This document shows positions 17,341 through 26,243 of a stretch of DNA of 64,000 bases, piece by piece (position 1 is the stretch's first letter; every line of letters begins with the position of its first letter). The notes beneath the pieces are model-generated. The model worked only from the letters and a program-made list of their open reading frames with translations, had not been told where the DNA came from and ran no database searches. Origin of the DNA: Sphingobacterium composti. GTDB taxonomy: Bacteria; Bacteroidota; Bacteroidia; Sphingobacteriales; Sphingobacteriaceae. The translations under genes were made by a program, and so were the position numbers. The stretch covers positions 62,001 through 126,000 of the forward strand of contig NZ_WUQZ01000008.1 in the NCBI RefSeq assembly GCF_009829075.1. The letters are read 5' to 3'.

Positions 17341-17918
17341 AAGCATTAACTAATCCCTTTGAAATATATAGAGAAAGTAAATTATTAATCATAGGCATAG
17401 CTTTTGCTATTGTCGCTGCATTGGTTTCGTGTTATACCAATCACTTGATTTTTGGATCGCTCAAAGTGATAAGCAATCATCGTCAATTATGGTATGAGGG
17501 GATTCTGAATATTTCAATTACTTTATTATCCAACACGCTAATCATGTATATTTTTGCGCGATTACGCTATGTAAAGACAAGATTTATCGATGTGTTGAAT
17601 GTCGTGTTGATATCTCACCTTGTAACATATGTTATGCTTATTCTAACAGTACTACCTCCAGTTCAAAATGCAATTACTGCTGTTGAATTGGAAGTATTGG
17701 ATAAAGGTTTTTCCAGCCTAGAGCTTTCTAAGATACATATGGTTATTTTAGGTGCTTTTGGTGTATGCGTAATTGCTCTTTTGATCTATTTCTTTTACTT
17801 GCTCGTTGTCGGAATGAAAATTGCAATGAACAGTAAACGTAAGATAGATGTATTGTTAATTATTCTGTTGGTTTTTGTTTGGAATACTATTTTACAATTT
17901 CTAAATCCTTATTTATAA
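17337..17918 (+). CDS. Multi-pass membrane protein, Yip1-like
   Basis: 193 residues with five hydrophobic segments (about 18-38, 55-73, 85-105, 130-158, 168-188) and short polar loops. The architecture and the N-terminal NPFEIYRES resemble Yip1-family bacterial membrane proteins, but no sequence signature is decisive. It is third in the DUF2089 operon; its ATG lies within the preceding stop (ATGA) and only two bases separate its stop from the hydrolase start. Confidence 0.7.
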   Translation: MKALTNPFEIYRESKLLIIGIAFAIVAALVSCYTNHLIFGSLKVISNHRQLWYEGILNISITLLSNTLIMYIFARLRYVKTRFIDVLNVVLISHLVTYVMLILTVLPPVQNAITAVELEVLDKGFSSLELSKIHMVILGAFGVCVIALLIYFFYLLVVGMKIAMNSKRKIDVLLIILLVFVWNTILQFLNPYL

Positions 17919-17920
17919 AG

Positions 17921-19282
17921 ATGAAAAATATAGCGTTTTTATTGTTGTTGATGCTTCAATCCTGCGTTGGCTTTAGTCAAGATTTGATAGGTACATGGTC
18001 AGGAAAGCTAGATTTTGGTATGCAAAAATTGACTTTCGTAGTTCATATTAACCAAAATGATGGAAAATGGATTGCTAAAGCGGATAGTCCAGATCAATCG
18101 GCGTATGGTATTCCGTTTCAAATAGAAATGAAAGGTGATTCTGTTTTACTTCGTAATCCTCAGGGAATCAGTTTGAAATTAAAAAAATCAGATAATAGTA
18201 CTTTAAAGGGGAATTTTTTACAAAATGGGATGACCATTCCGGTAACTTTGGTAAAAGGAGGTATTGATAGTTCAGAAAGGAACTCTGTTAAATTTCAAAC
18301 GCCCAATCCTCCTTATCTATATGATACATTAGATGTACAAATTCCTAATCAATATGCGAATATAAATCTTGCCGGAACAATAACGCAACCAAAAATAAAA
18401 GGAAAATTTCCTGCAGTAATTTTGGTGACGGGATCAGGGCCGCAAGATCGCGATGAGACATTGTTCGGTCATAAGCCATTTAAAGTGTTAGCAGATTATT
18501 TAACTCGAAATGGCATTGTAGTGCTTCGATACGATGATCGTGGGACAGGAAAAAGCGAGGGTTCTTTTGAAAATGCTAACATTGATGACTTTAGCAAAGA
18601 TGCTTTATCAGCTTTGAATTTTTTGAAAAAACATCCCAATGTTGACATCAACAAGGTTGGAATTATAGGCCATAGTGAAGGCGGTTTAATCGCAAATCTA
18701 TTAGCAGGTCAAGGTGTTCCAAATGTTTCTTTTATTGTAACACTGGCTGCACCAACTGTAGCGATTCGTGATTTGATGGTCGAACAGTTATATAGTGTAG
18801 GGAAATCAGAAGGTATGTCTGAATTTCAGTTGGCAATGGCTCGAGAAATTAATAAGAAAAATTTTGATGTGGTCAAAAGTGATCTAATAACTGAAGAAGC
18901 CTACGCACAATTGAAGAAAAATATGAATATTGTGGAAGAGTCAGACAATAATGCTTCAATACGAAAAGAGATGTTGACATTATTGGCACCAGCTTATCGC
19001 TATTTTATGCGGATTGATCCAACGGATTTTATCAAAAGGATTTATATCCCGGTGTTTGGTGCTTTTGGCACACTAGATGTACAAGTACCGTCAACTATGA
19101 ATTTAAGAGGATATCATGATAATCTCCCTAAAAACTCAAAGACGGTTCTGAAAGAATACGATGGAATGAATCATTTGTTTCAAAGGGCTAAAACTGGAAA
19201 AGTTTCGGAATATGCACAAATTGATGAAACAATAAATGATCAAGTGCTGATAGATATTGCAGAATGGATAAAAGGGGTGTAA
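17921..19282 (+). CDS. Exported alpha/beta hydrolase
   Basis: About 453 residues. The signal sequence MKNIAFLLLLMLQSCVGFSQ could be cut by signal peptidase I (after FS) or II (LQSC). An N-terminal beta domain (20-125, GTWSGKLDFG...) precedes an alpha/beta hydrolase fold. This has an oxyanion GSGPQDRDE, RYDDRGTGKSEG, the nucleophile elbow GHSEGG, an Asp in GTLDVQVP and a His in GMNHLFQ. This two-part architecture is common in Bacteroidota 'alpha/beta fold hydrolase' proteins, presumably esterases or peptidases of the periplasm. The start is set at the ATG two bases after the previous stop. It is the last gene of the operon; a strong terminator follows. Confidence 0.88.
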   Translation: MKNIAFLLLLMLQSCVGFSQDLIGTWSGKLDFGMQKLTFVVHINQNDGKWIAKADSPDQSAYGIPFQIEMKGDSVLLRNPQGISLKLKKSDNSTLKGNFLQNGMTIPVTLVKGGIDSSERNSVKFQTPNPPYLYDTLDVQIPNQYANINLAGTITQPKIKGKFPAVILVTGSGPQDRDETLFGHKPFKVLADYLTRNGIVVLRYDDRGTGKSEGSFENANIDDFSKDALSALNFLKKHPNVDINKVGIIGHSEGGLIANLLAGQGVPNVSFIVTLAAPTVAIRDLMVEQLYSVGKSEGMSEFQLAMAREINKKNFDVVKSDLITEEAYAQLKKNMNIVEESDNNASIRKEMLTLLAPAYRYFMRIDPTDFIKRIYIPVFGAFGTLDVQVPSTMNLRGYHDNLPKNSKTVLKEYDGMNHLFQRAKTGKVSEYAQIDETINDQVLIDIAEWIKGV

Positions 19283-19310
19283 AAAAAGAGGGCTTTGCCC
19301 TCTTTTTTTA
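19283..19310. terminator. Bidirectional terminator between hydrolase and SusD genes
   Basis: The stem AAGAGGGC/GCCCTCTT has a three-base loop (19294-19296), an A run before it and a T run after it, so it works on both strands. It begins directly after the hydrolase stop and reaches the SusD stop codon (19308-19310). Confidence 0.9.
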
Positions 19311-20684
19311 TTGTTGATAACCTGTGTTTTGTTCAAGATTTTTATTCACAGCTCTTTCGCGGTAAGGTATTGGAAATACGAGTTTTGGATCGGAAAACGC
19401 CATTGAGCCAATATTTCGTTTTGTCCTTTTATAATCGTGTAATCTGTATCCTTCGAAAGCTAATTCTAAATCCCTCTCATTTAATATAGCCTGTAATGTT
19501 ATTGTTGTTAATGGATCAATTCCAGCTCTTTCTCTTAATATATTGATATCATTTAATGGACTATCACCAATATTTGTATTTAGACGAAAATTACACTCTG
19601 CACGTGTCAGATACAATTCAGTTAAGCGCACAATTGGAATATTATCAAAATAATTATACCATTTTTTAGTGAATAATCCAGATTTAGCTCCATCACCATT
19701 ATATATCATTGTAGTTCTACGTTTGTCACTAGAAGTATAAGAATTATAAAAGGCATTATTTATACTTAAATCACCACGACCAACATCTCCACCTGTTTGA
19801 TTGACATAACTAGAATAAAAAGTAGCTAAGCCATCATTTGAAGAACCTGCGTTACTTTGCTCTGTTTGTTGAATTTCGAATACTCCTTCAGAAGAGTTTT
19901 TTGTACGGAATGGAGCCTCTAAATTACTAGCTAGGGAGAATTCTCCGCTCTCAATTATTTCATTTGCAAGGTCACGTGCTAAATTAAATTTACTTTGTTG
20001 TAAATATACTCTACTTAGCATGCCATGAACGGCATACAGATATGGTGTGCCTTCTAATTTAGTAGCCGCAGCTTTTAAATCATTCTCTACAGCGGTGTAC
20101 ACTTCTGCTACAGTGCTACGCGCTACATCATTTTTGATATCAGACACAGATTTGACGGGTGTAGTGACAATTGGTACACCTAAACCGCTATTATTACCAT
20201 TATTGTCAAATGGTACTCCGTATAATCTAACTAATTCAAAATGCATAATGCCACGAATGAATAAGGCTCTGCCTTCAATTTCATTACGATCATCTTCATC
20301 ATCAAAAACATCTAATGCTCCAAGAACCGTATTTGTAATATTTATAGCTTCATAAGCATGAGTCCACGTTCGAGTTACATCTTCATTAGTAGATATTATC
20401 GACTGATTTGATATATCTCTGTAAGTAGAAAAGGTTCCTGTCCAATTAACATATCCTTGACTTGCATACAAATCTGGTATCATCACTAAATTGGTTCCAT
20501 AAAGTGCGGGTTCTGCGATGACAGTGTAAGCGCCTATAAGTGCATTTCTTACATCAGGCTGAGTTGATAAAGCAACCTCAGATGAAATAGATTGTCTTGG
20601 TTCAATTTCAAGCTTGGAATCGCATGAAACTAAATATGTACTGGCTACTACTAATATATATAATGATTTACTTAAATTTTTCAT
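19308..20684 (-). CDS. RagB/SusD family nutrient-uptake outer-membrane lipoprotein
   Basis: 458 residues. The lipoprotein signal ends in LVSC (Cys21). The mature protein begins with the SusD-type EIEPRQSISSEVALSTQPDVRNALIGAY, has a TPR-like helical middle (EGRALFIRGIMHFELVRLYG, YLQQSKFNLARDLANEI), and ends with the family's RLTELYLTRAEC...LRERAGI...ILNERDLELAFEG and FPIPYRE. SusD caps the SusC barrel and binds the oligosaccharide or peptide substrate at the cell surface. It lies 20 bases downstream of susC in one operon. No enzyme gene is attached, so the substrate is unknown. Confidence 0.95.
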   Translation of the reverse strand: MKNLSKSLYILVVASTYLVSCDSKLEIEPRQSISSEVALSTQPDVRNALIGAYTVIAEPALYGTNLVMIPDLYASQGYVNWTGTFSTYRDISNQSIISTNEDVTRTWTHAYEAINITNTVLGALDVFDDEDDRNEIEGRALFIRGIMHFELVRLYGVPFDNNGNNSGLGVPIVTTPVKSVSDIKNDVARSTVAEVYTAVENDLKAAATKLEGTPYLYAVHGMLSRVYLQQSKFNLARDLANEIIESGEFSLASNLEAPFRTKNSSEGVFEIQQTEQSNAGSSNDGLATFYSSYVNQTGGDVGRGDLSINNAFYNSYTSSDKRRTTMIYNGDGAKSGLFTKKWYNYFDNIPIVRLTELYLTRAECNFRLNTNIGDSPLNDINILRERAGIDPLTTITLQAILNERDLELAFEGYRLHDYKRTKRNIGSMAFSDPKLVFPIPYRERAVNKNLEQNTGYQQ

Positions 20685-20704
20685 AACATAAAATTTGATA
20701 ATGA

Positions 20705-23700
20705 TTAAAATCCAACATTAATCCCGAAAGTAATAGTTTTGGCTTGTGGCGGCGTATAAAAGTCAGTTCCTAATTGATAACTTCCAGCAAATGTAGTGTT
20801 GATTTCAGGATCATAGCCTTCATATTTTGTCAGCGTAAGTAAATTAGATGCAGAGATAAACAATCTTGCCTTCTGAACTTTGTATTTACTCAACCATTCA
20901 TTCAGAATATTATAACCAAAAATCAAATTTTTAACGCGAAAATAAGAACCATCTTGTATATAACGTGATGAAGGTCTAATTCCGTTTGCTTCATCAAATC
21001 TTGGTTGTGGTATATCTGTAATATCTCCAGGTTTTTTCCAATAATTCATTTGCGTTACGATTTGATTATCGAAATAGTCTCCATTAGATGCTTGAAAAGC
21101 TCCTGCAGCATTATAAATGTCATTTCCATAAACAAACTGAGTCTGAATATCTAAGTCAAAATTTTTATATTTAAATTTATTACCAAATCCACCATAAAAT
21201 TTAGGGTTTGGATTACCAATTTCTTGATCTGCCGCCTCACTATAATCATTGGTAGTTGTGGTTTTAGAATCATCAATGAAGTAAAGTGCGTCTCCATTGT
21301 CAGGATCGACACCTGCATATGCTTTACCATAAAAATACCCAAAAGGTTTACCTTCTTCTATTCGACCTAAGTATCTACCTCCTGAGTATATAGGTTGTCC
21401 ATCAACTAAAGTCAAAATCTTATTTTGATTGAATGCTATGTTAAACGAAGTAGACCATCTAAATTCTCCAACTAAATTCCTAGAGTTGAATGAAAACTCA
21501 ATACCCTTATTCTGTAATGAACCGTAGTTTTGTAAAATAGTTGTAAAGCCGCTAGTGGAGACAATTGGAACATCTAATAATAAGTCCGTTGTTTTTTTGT
21601 GATAAAGATCGATAGTTGTGGATAATCTATCATTAAAAAAACCTAAGTCTACACCAAAATTTGCACCAGCAGTATTTTCCCAGGTCAAATCTTTATCTCC
21701 TAATTGATTAGGTTTTGTGCCTGGAGTTCCTGCATAATTTACGCCAGAATACAGAGTCCTCCATCCATAATTGCCTATTTCAGCATTACCAGTCAGACCA
21801 TAACTCGCACGTAATTTAAAATAATTCCATGTAGGACTATCACCAAAGAAATTTTCTTCTGAAACAATCCAACCTAATGAAGCAGCTGGGAAAGTACCAT
21901 ATTGACGGTCAGAACCAAATCTTGATGAACCATCTGTACGTATAGATGCTTCGAAGAGATATCTGTCACTATAAGAATAATTTACTCTTGCAAAATAGGA
22001 TAGAAAAGAAAATTGGTCTTCGTAGGATGATGCATCTGATTTAACAGCAGCACTTGCGATTTTTCTAAAACTATCTGATGGGAAATTCTTACCCTCAGCT
22101 TGAGTATATCTAAACTGCCCATCTTGATATGACATACCAGCTAGTGCTCCAAATTTATGAACTTCGTTAAAGGTATTTTGATAGGTTAATGTATTGTTGG
22201 TGTTATAATTGATAGATTTTGCCATATAGCTAAATCCATAGCCACCTGAATCACCACCATCCTGTGTGCGAGAGCCTAAGAATAATTCTTCTTCTAGGTT
22301 AATAAAGTCTAACCCGTATTCAGATCTGAATGTCAGATAAGGAGTTATTTTAGCTGTGGCATATACATTAGAAAAAGTTCTGTATGTATTTGATAAATTA
22401 GAACCATTTTCAAGGTCAATTAAATTATTATAATATACAGTATTTTTATTTAATTCACCATCTTCATTTCGAATAGCGTGAATAGGAGGGAGTGCGTTTA
22501 GTTGTAAAGGATTAGAAAAAGCATTATCACTACTAACTCTATAATTGTCTATTTTGTTTAGATTAATATTTCCGCCAAAATCTAGCCAGGATGCTACATT
22601 GTGATCTATGCCTAATCTTCCACTTGTTCGCACAAATCTGTTTCCAATTATGATACCTTTATTGTCATTGTGCGCACCGGATGCTATAAATCTAGTTTTA
22701 TCGTTACCACCATTTAATGTTAGTGCTATTTGTTGCATATTTCCTTTTTTTAAACCAGCATCGACCCAATTGGAATTGTTATTTTGATCCCAATCATCAC
22801 CACCAGTCCAATCCGCCCAGAAATCGGCCATAGTAGGATATTGATCATCGGGGTCTGAACCAATATAACCCGCATTAGTTACTGAAGTAGTTAATAGCTC
22901 TTTATATTGTGTAGCATTTAAGAAATTGCCCTTTTTTGTTGGTGTGCTAGAACCTCCATAATAACTTAAGTCGATATTAGTACGTCCAGCTTTACCTTTC
23001 TTTGTAGTAATTAATACTACGCCGTTTGAACCTCTTGCGCCATAAATAGCTGCTGCTGCCGCATCTTTAAGAACATCCAATGATTCTATATCATCTGGGT
23101 TGATCGCAGCTAATGGGTTATCTGGTTCATCATATGTGCCCATATCTCTCGTAATAATCGGAACTCCGTCAATTACAAATAGAGGTTGATTGCCTGCGGT
23201 AATGGAACTGATGCCTCGAACTCTTATTTGAAGTGCTTGTCCCAATTTACCACTACTTGAATTGACGAATACTCCCGTAGCTCTACCCTGCAGAGCACTT
23301 TCAATGGTAGGTAATGGAGCGTCTTCTAAATCATTCATTTTAACAGTAGTTGTAGACCCTGTTACGCTTTTTTTTGTTTGTGTTCCGTATCCAACAACTA
23401 CAACTTCTTCTATGTTGTCTGCTGATGGATTCATTGCAACTTGATAGGAGTCACTATTTGTAATATTTACTATTTGGGTGTTATAGCCAATGTAGCTAAA
23501 TGATAATGTTTTACTTTGATTACCGATTTCGGTCGTAAATCTTCCTAGTGCGTCTGTTTGAGTGATGTTATTAGATTGTGAGACTTTAATAGATACACCT
23601 GCAATAGGTGATTTTGTGTTAGCATCGGTTACTTGTCCCGATACAGTTCTATTTTGTGCATAGCTGAGGTTAGCAATGAAACAAAAAAGAATAAGCAGTA

Positions 23701-23716
23701 GTAGCTTTCCTCTCAT
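20705..23716 (-). CDS. SusC/RagA family TonB-linked outer-membrane transporter
   Basis: 1003 residues. The signal peptide ends in NLSYAQ, followed by a carboxypeptidase-regulatory-like domain (about 22-100, SGQVTDANTKSPIAGVSI). Then come the linker EEVVVVGYGTQTKKSVTGS (TonB box region), a plug with ALQGRATGVFVNSSSG, LFVIDGVPI and DVLKDAAAAAIYGARGSNG, and a 22-strand barrel ending in ITFGINVGF. It imports a large substrate in a TonB-dependent way with the adjacent SusD. The start ATG (23714-23716) lies inside a nine-base inverted repeat that may regulate it. There is no adjacent anti-sigma or hybrid two-component gene. Confidence 0.96.
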   Translation of the reverse strand: MRGKLLLLILFCFIANLSYAQNRTVSGQVTDANTKSPIAGVSIKVSQSNNITQTDALGRFTTEIGNQSKTLSFSYIGYNTQIVNITNSDSYQVAMNPSADNIEEVVVVGYGTQTKKSVTGSTTTVKMNDLEDAPLPTIESALQGRATGVFVNSSSGKLGQALQIRVRGISSITAGNQPLFVIDGVPIITRDMGTYDEPDNPLAAINPDDIESLDVLKDAAAAAIYGARGSNGVVLITTKKGKAGRTNIDLSYYGGSSTPTKKGNFLNATQYKELLTTSVTNAGYIGSDPDDQYPTMADFWADWTGGDDWDQNNNSNWVDAGLKKGNMQQIALTLNGGNDKTRFIASGAHNDNKGIIIGNRFVRTSGRLGIDHNVASWLDFGGNINLNKIDNYRVSSDNAFSNPLQLNALPPIHAIRNEDGELNKNTVYYNNLIDLENGSNLSNTYRTFSNVYATAKITPYLTFRSEYGLDFINLEEELFLGSRTQDGGDSGGYGFSYMAKSINYNTNNTLTYQNTFNEVHKFGALAGMSYQDGQFRYTQAEGKNFPSDSFRKIASAAVKSDASSYEDQFSFLSYFARVNYSYSDRYLFEASIRTDGSSRFGSDRQYGTFPAASLGWIVSEENFFGDSPTWNYFKLRASYGLTGNAEIGNYGWRTLYSGVNYAGTPGTKPNQLGDKDLTWENTAGANFGVDLGFFNDRLSTTIDLYHKKTTDLLLDVPIVSTSGFTTILQNYGSLQNKGIEFSFNSRNLVGEFRWSTSFNIAFNQNKILTLVDGQPIYSGGRYLGRIEEGKPFGYFYGKAYAGVDPDNGDALYFIDDSKTTTTNDYSEAADQEIGNPNPKFYGGFGNKFKYKNFDLDIQTQFVYGNDIYNAAGAFQASNGDYFDNQIVTQMNYWKKPGDITDIPQPRFDEANGIRPSSRYIQDGSYFRVKNLIFGYNILNEWLSKYKVQKARLFISASNLLTLTKYEGYDPEINTTFAGSYQLGTDFYTPPQAKTITFGINVGF

Positions 23717-23747
23717 ATTAGTATGTTTTTGTTAGTTAATACTAATA
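23716..23747. promoter_or_regulatory. Inverted repeat at the susC start codon
   Basis: TATTAGTAT (23716-23724) and its exact complement ATACTAATA (23739-23747) are separated by 14 bases. One arm touches the first base of the susC start codon. In the mRNA this would form a hairpin just before the start; as DNA it could be an operator. Confidence 0.4.
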
Positions 23748-23793
23748 TAAGATTAATCTTTGATTATAATCTATATTTAGAAATGTATATTTA

Positions 23794-23827
23794 AACCAAA
23801 AAACCAATCATAATTGGCTTTTTGGTT
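23794..23827. terminator. Long hairpin, terminator of the SDR gene
   Basis: A 15-base stem with one mismatch (23794-23808 with 23813-23827) and a four-base loop CATA, overlapping the SDR stop codon. It has A-rich/T-rich flanks on both strands, so it may stop transcription from the SDR gene before susC. Confidence 0.65.
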
Positions 23828-24536
23828 ACGGTGTCATATTTGACACGGGTAATATTTTTCCATTATAAAATTTGCTTCCATTCTGCGCAAAGTCGGCTAC
23901 ATAACGACCCATTTCGAACGCTAATGTGCCTGCCTCGACGCCAGGAAATGCCGCTTCGAACATTTCGGTCTGTGATGAACCTAATGCTAGACAGTTGACT
24001 TTTATATTTTTTTCTTTAAGTTCCTCTGCTAAACATTCTGTCAAGACAGATAATGCTCCTTTACTAGCGGAATAGGCGCTCAAGCCTGTAAATTTTGATG
24101 CCCCTTGATAACCACCCATACTGCTAATATTTACAATATGTCCTCCTTCAGTCATTAACGGAACAATATGTTTAATCATATTCACATGACCTAATAGATT
24201 GGACTGAAGCATTTGTACGAAATCCTCCGTGGAAGTTTCTAAAAAAGGTTTATTAATTAGTGCGCCCGCATTATTTATTAAAATATCAACTTTATCAAAT
24301 TTTGATTTAATGAAAGGAACCAATGAATCGGCATAATTATCATAAACAATATCAAACTGTGCAGGATACAACTTTCCGCCATCAAAATTCAGATCCGTTG
24401 ATATTTCGTGTAGTCTGCGTAGTTTATCGGCAGATCTCGCCAAAGCAATTACATTGTTCTCTTTATTGGCTGTCAAATCCAAAACTGTTTCAAACCCAAT
24501 ACCGCTACTCGCTCCAGTAATAATAATATTCGCCAT
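23826..24536 (-). CDS. Short-chain dehydrogenase/reductase
   Basis: 236 residues with the classical SDR marks: the NAD(P)-binding TGASSGIG at 8-15, NNAG (about 87-90), the catalytic serine in IVNISSMGG and the YSASK dyad (about 153-157). The C-terminal substrate loop is short and gives no clue to the substrate. It starts six bases before the end of the preceding gene's reading frame gap, being downstream of the flippase-like gene with five bases between, so the two are probably co-transcribed. A small redox enzyme of unknown pathway. Confidence 0.92.
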   Translation of the reverse strand: MANIIITGASSGIGFETVLDLTANKENNVIALARSADKLRRLHEISTDLNFDGGKLYPAQFDIVYDNYADSLVPFIKSKFDKVDILINNAGALINKPFLETSTEDFVQMLQSNLLGHVNMIKHIVPLMTEGGHIVNISSMGGYQGASKFTGLSAYSASKGALSVLTECLAEELKEKNIKVNCLALGSSQTEMFEAAFPGVEAGTLAFEMGRYVADFAQNGSKFYNGKILPVSNMTP

Positions 24537-24541
24537 GTTAT

Positions 24542-25468
24542 TTAGTTTTCTTCAATTTTTTCTGTTACTATTTCTTCTTCTACTTCCGCTACAGTGGGCA
24601 GCCTCCTAGCGCCTAATCTTTCTGGTCTAAAAATATAATATATGCCTGATGTAGCCATCACAAGTGATATTATATAGAAAAATAAGCTTAACAATACCGC
24701 TGTGTGTTCATTGATCTGCAAATAAGTGGCGCCATAAAGCATTACGAGTTCACGTAATCCTACACCTCCACCTATAGACGGGATGATGGAAACTAAAGAT
24801 GATGCTAAAAATATAAGCAAGTAGGGGGAAAATTTGTCTTGGAAATTTAGAGAATAGAGTATTAATATCGCTGCTATCACTTGAAAACTCTGCACCCCAA
24901 TAGCTTTGATATGAGTTGAAATAAATTTTTTGGCAAAATCCTTAAAAAAGGTGTGTAATATGAAGTAATAGCTGGCTGTACCGATTATTGCTGCGGAGAT
25001 GGTGAGAATATTGGGTATGGCTAACCTAGGCATAAAAATTATTAATGCACAGATGATAATTGCTAATGCCCATAATCCACTTAATCGGTCAAAAAATACT
25101 GCACTTAGTACTTTTCTCCCTTTGATATTGTGTGCTTTTTTTAAGAAATAAACTTTGTATCCGTCTCCCCCAATTCCTCCAGGCAAAAAGAAATTGTATA
25201 ATAATCCTAGTTGATATAATCTAAAATTATAACGTTCGGTGAGAAATAATTTAATTGCTTTAAAAAACGAATTAAGTCGAGAAGAGGCGATTAGTTGAGA
25301 AATAGTATAACTACAGAATGCTAAAAAGAGAAAGCCCCAATTGCAATCAACTAATGCATTTTTTAACTCTACAAAATCAATTTTGCGTGTAACCCAATAG
25401 AGAGCTCCAAACGTAACAATGACTTTGAAGATATTTTTAATTATTTCAAGCGTTTTATTTTTCTTCAT
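24542..25468 (-). CDS. Second UPF0104/LPG-synthase TM-region family membrane protein
   Basis: About 308 residues, eight membrane segments, with the family motifs FLPGGIGGDGYKVYFLKK (about 95-115), KVLSAVFFDRLSGLWAL (about 130) and SIIPSIGGGVGLRELVMLYG (about 235-255). These are clearer than in the paralogue at 13633. It is related to the flippase part of MprF and to AglD/YbhN; probable lipid or glycolipid translocation in the inner membrane. The start is placed at the ATG at 25466-25468 (MKKNKTLEIIKN), eight codons inside the longest frame. The C-terminus is an acidic tail EEEIVTEKIEEN. A minus-strand TACTTTTG box lies at 25490-25497. Confidence 0.88.
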   Translation of the reverse strand: MKKNKTLEIIKNIFKVIVTFGALYWVTRKIDFVELKNALVDCNWGFLFLAFCSYTISQLIASSRLNSFFKAIKLFLTERYNFRLYQLGLLYNFFLPGGIGGDGYKVYFLKKAHNIKGRKVLSAVFFDRLSGLWALAIIICALIIFMPRLAIPNILTISAAIIGTASYYFILHTFFKDFAKKFISTHIKAIGVQSFQVIAAILILYSLNFQDKFSPYLLIFLASSLVSIIPSIGGGVGLRELVMLYGATYLQINEHTAVLLSLFFYIISLVMATSGIYYIFRPERLGARRLPTVAEVEEEIVTEKIEEN

Positions 25469-25636
25469 GCTATAAATTAAGCTTGACTGCAAAAGTAATC
25501 ATTCTCTTGCAGATTGATTCTGTGCAAAAATAAATTACTTATGGTATGATTTTTGGATGACAAGGCTCATTAGGTATGCAAGATAAGTTTATATTTGTAT
25601 GCTAACGTTCATAAAATAAATAAACAATAATTAATT

Positions 25637-26203
25637 ATGCGTAAACATATTCTTTCATTAATGTCACTTTTTACAGTGATAGCTTTATTATCAAGTTGCG
25701 GTGCGCAGCGTAAAGACGGTGGTTACAGTTCTGGTTCCACATCAAGTTCTGTAAGTAATTCGGGACCATCTGCTTCGCAATGGCGCAATGGTGTCAAAGG
25801 AAGCTGGGTATTGAATTCTGTCACTCGTCAAGATATTCCGCAATCGTATACTATCAAAAATATTTTTGATGAAGCACCTGTAGACTGTTTTATTGGTAGT
25901 ATTTGGAATCTTCCTACTGGAAATTATAGAGGTAGTATCAGTTTCAATGCTGCTGGTACATTATGCGCTGATGGAGCAGTAAGAACGATTGTATGGTCTA
26001 TTTTCAATCCTAAAGATGGTGGTGAGCCGGAATTTCAATTCAAAAAATTGTATGCTGGAGATAAAGCAGCTAATGTAACTACAGGATATCGCTTAGGGTT
26101 GATGTTTGCAGATGGGCAGACTTTAACAATGAAAATGCCAGTTCCTTTAGATAATGGAAGTACAGGATATTTAATATTTAATTTTAGCAAACAAGCGAAT
26201 TAA
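25637..26203 (+). CDS. Lipocalin-like lipoprotein
   Basis: 188 residues. The lipobox LSSC gives Cys21; a long Ser/Gly-rich linker (GGYSSGSTSSSVSNSG) is followed by a compact domain starting W-x-NGVKGSWVLNSVTRQD. The GSWxL opening, the two cysteines (DCFIGS, TLCADG) and the alternating strands are typical of lipocalin-like lipoproteins of Bacteroidota. The ligand is unknown; it probably faces the periplasm or surface. It is monocistronic with a perfect terminator directly behind it. A TATATTTG -7-like box lies at 25590-25597, 39 bases before the ATG. Confidence 0.75.
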   Translation: MRKHILSLMSLFTVIALLSSCGAQRKDGGYSSGSTSSSVSNSGPSASQWRNGVKGSWVLNSVTRQDIPQSYTIKNIFDEAPVDCFIGSIWNLPTGNYRGSISFNAAGTLCADGAVRTIVWSIFNPKDGGEPEFQFKKLYAGDKAANVTTGYRLGLMFADGQTLTMKMPVPLDNGSTGYLIFNFSKQAN

Positions 26204-26210
26204 TCAACAT

Positions 26211-26238
26211 AAAAACTCCGATACAAATCGGAGTTTTT
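26211..26238. terminator. Bidirectional intrinsic terminator
   Basis: A perfect 12-base stem AAAAACTCCGAT/ATCGGAGTTTTT with loop ACAA, between the convergent lipoprotein and trans-sulfuration genes. Both strands end in a T run. Confidence 0.93.
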
Positions 26239-26243
26239 ATGTG

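Noticed and set aside
19308-23716. A complete polysaccharide utilisation locus around the first SusCD pair.
   Set aside because: No glycoside hydrolase, sulfatase or regulator is next to it; only the two transport genes can be supported.
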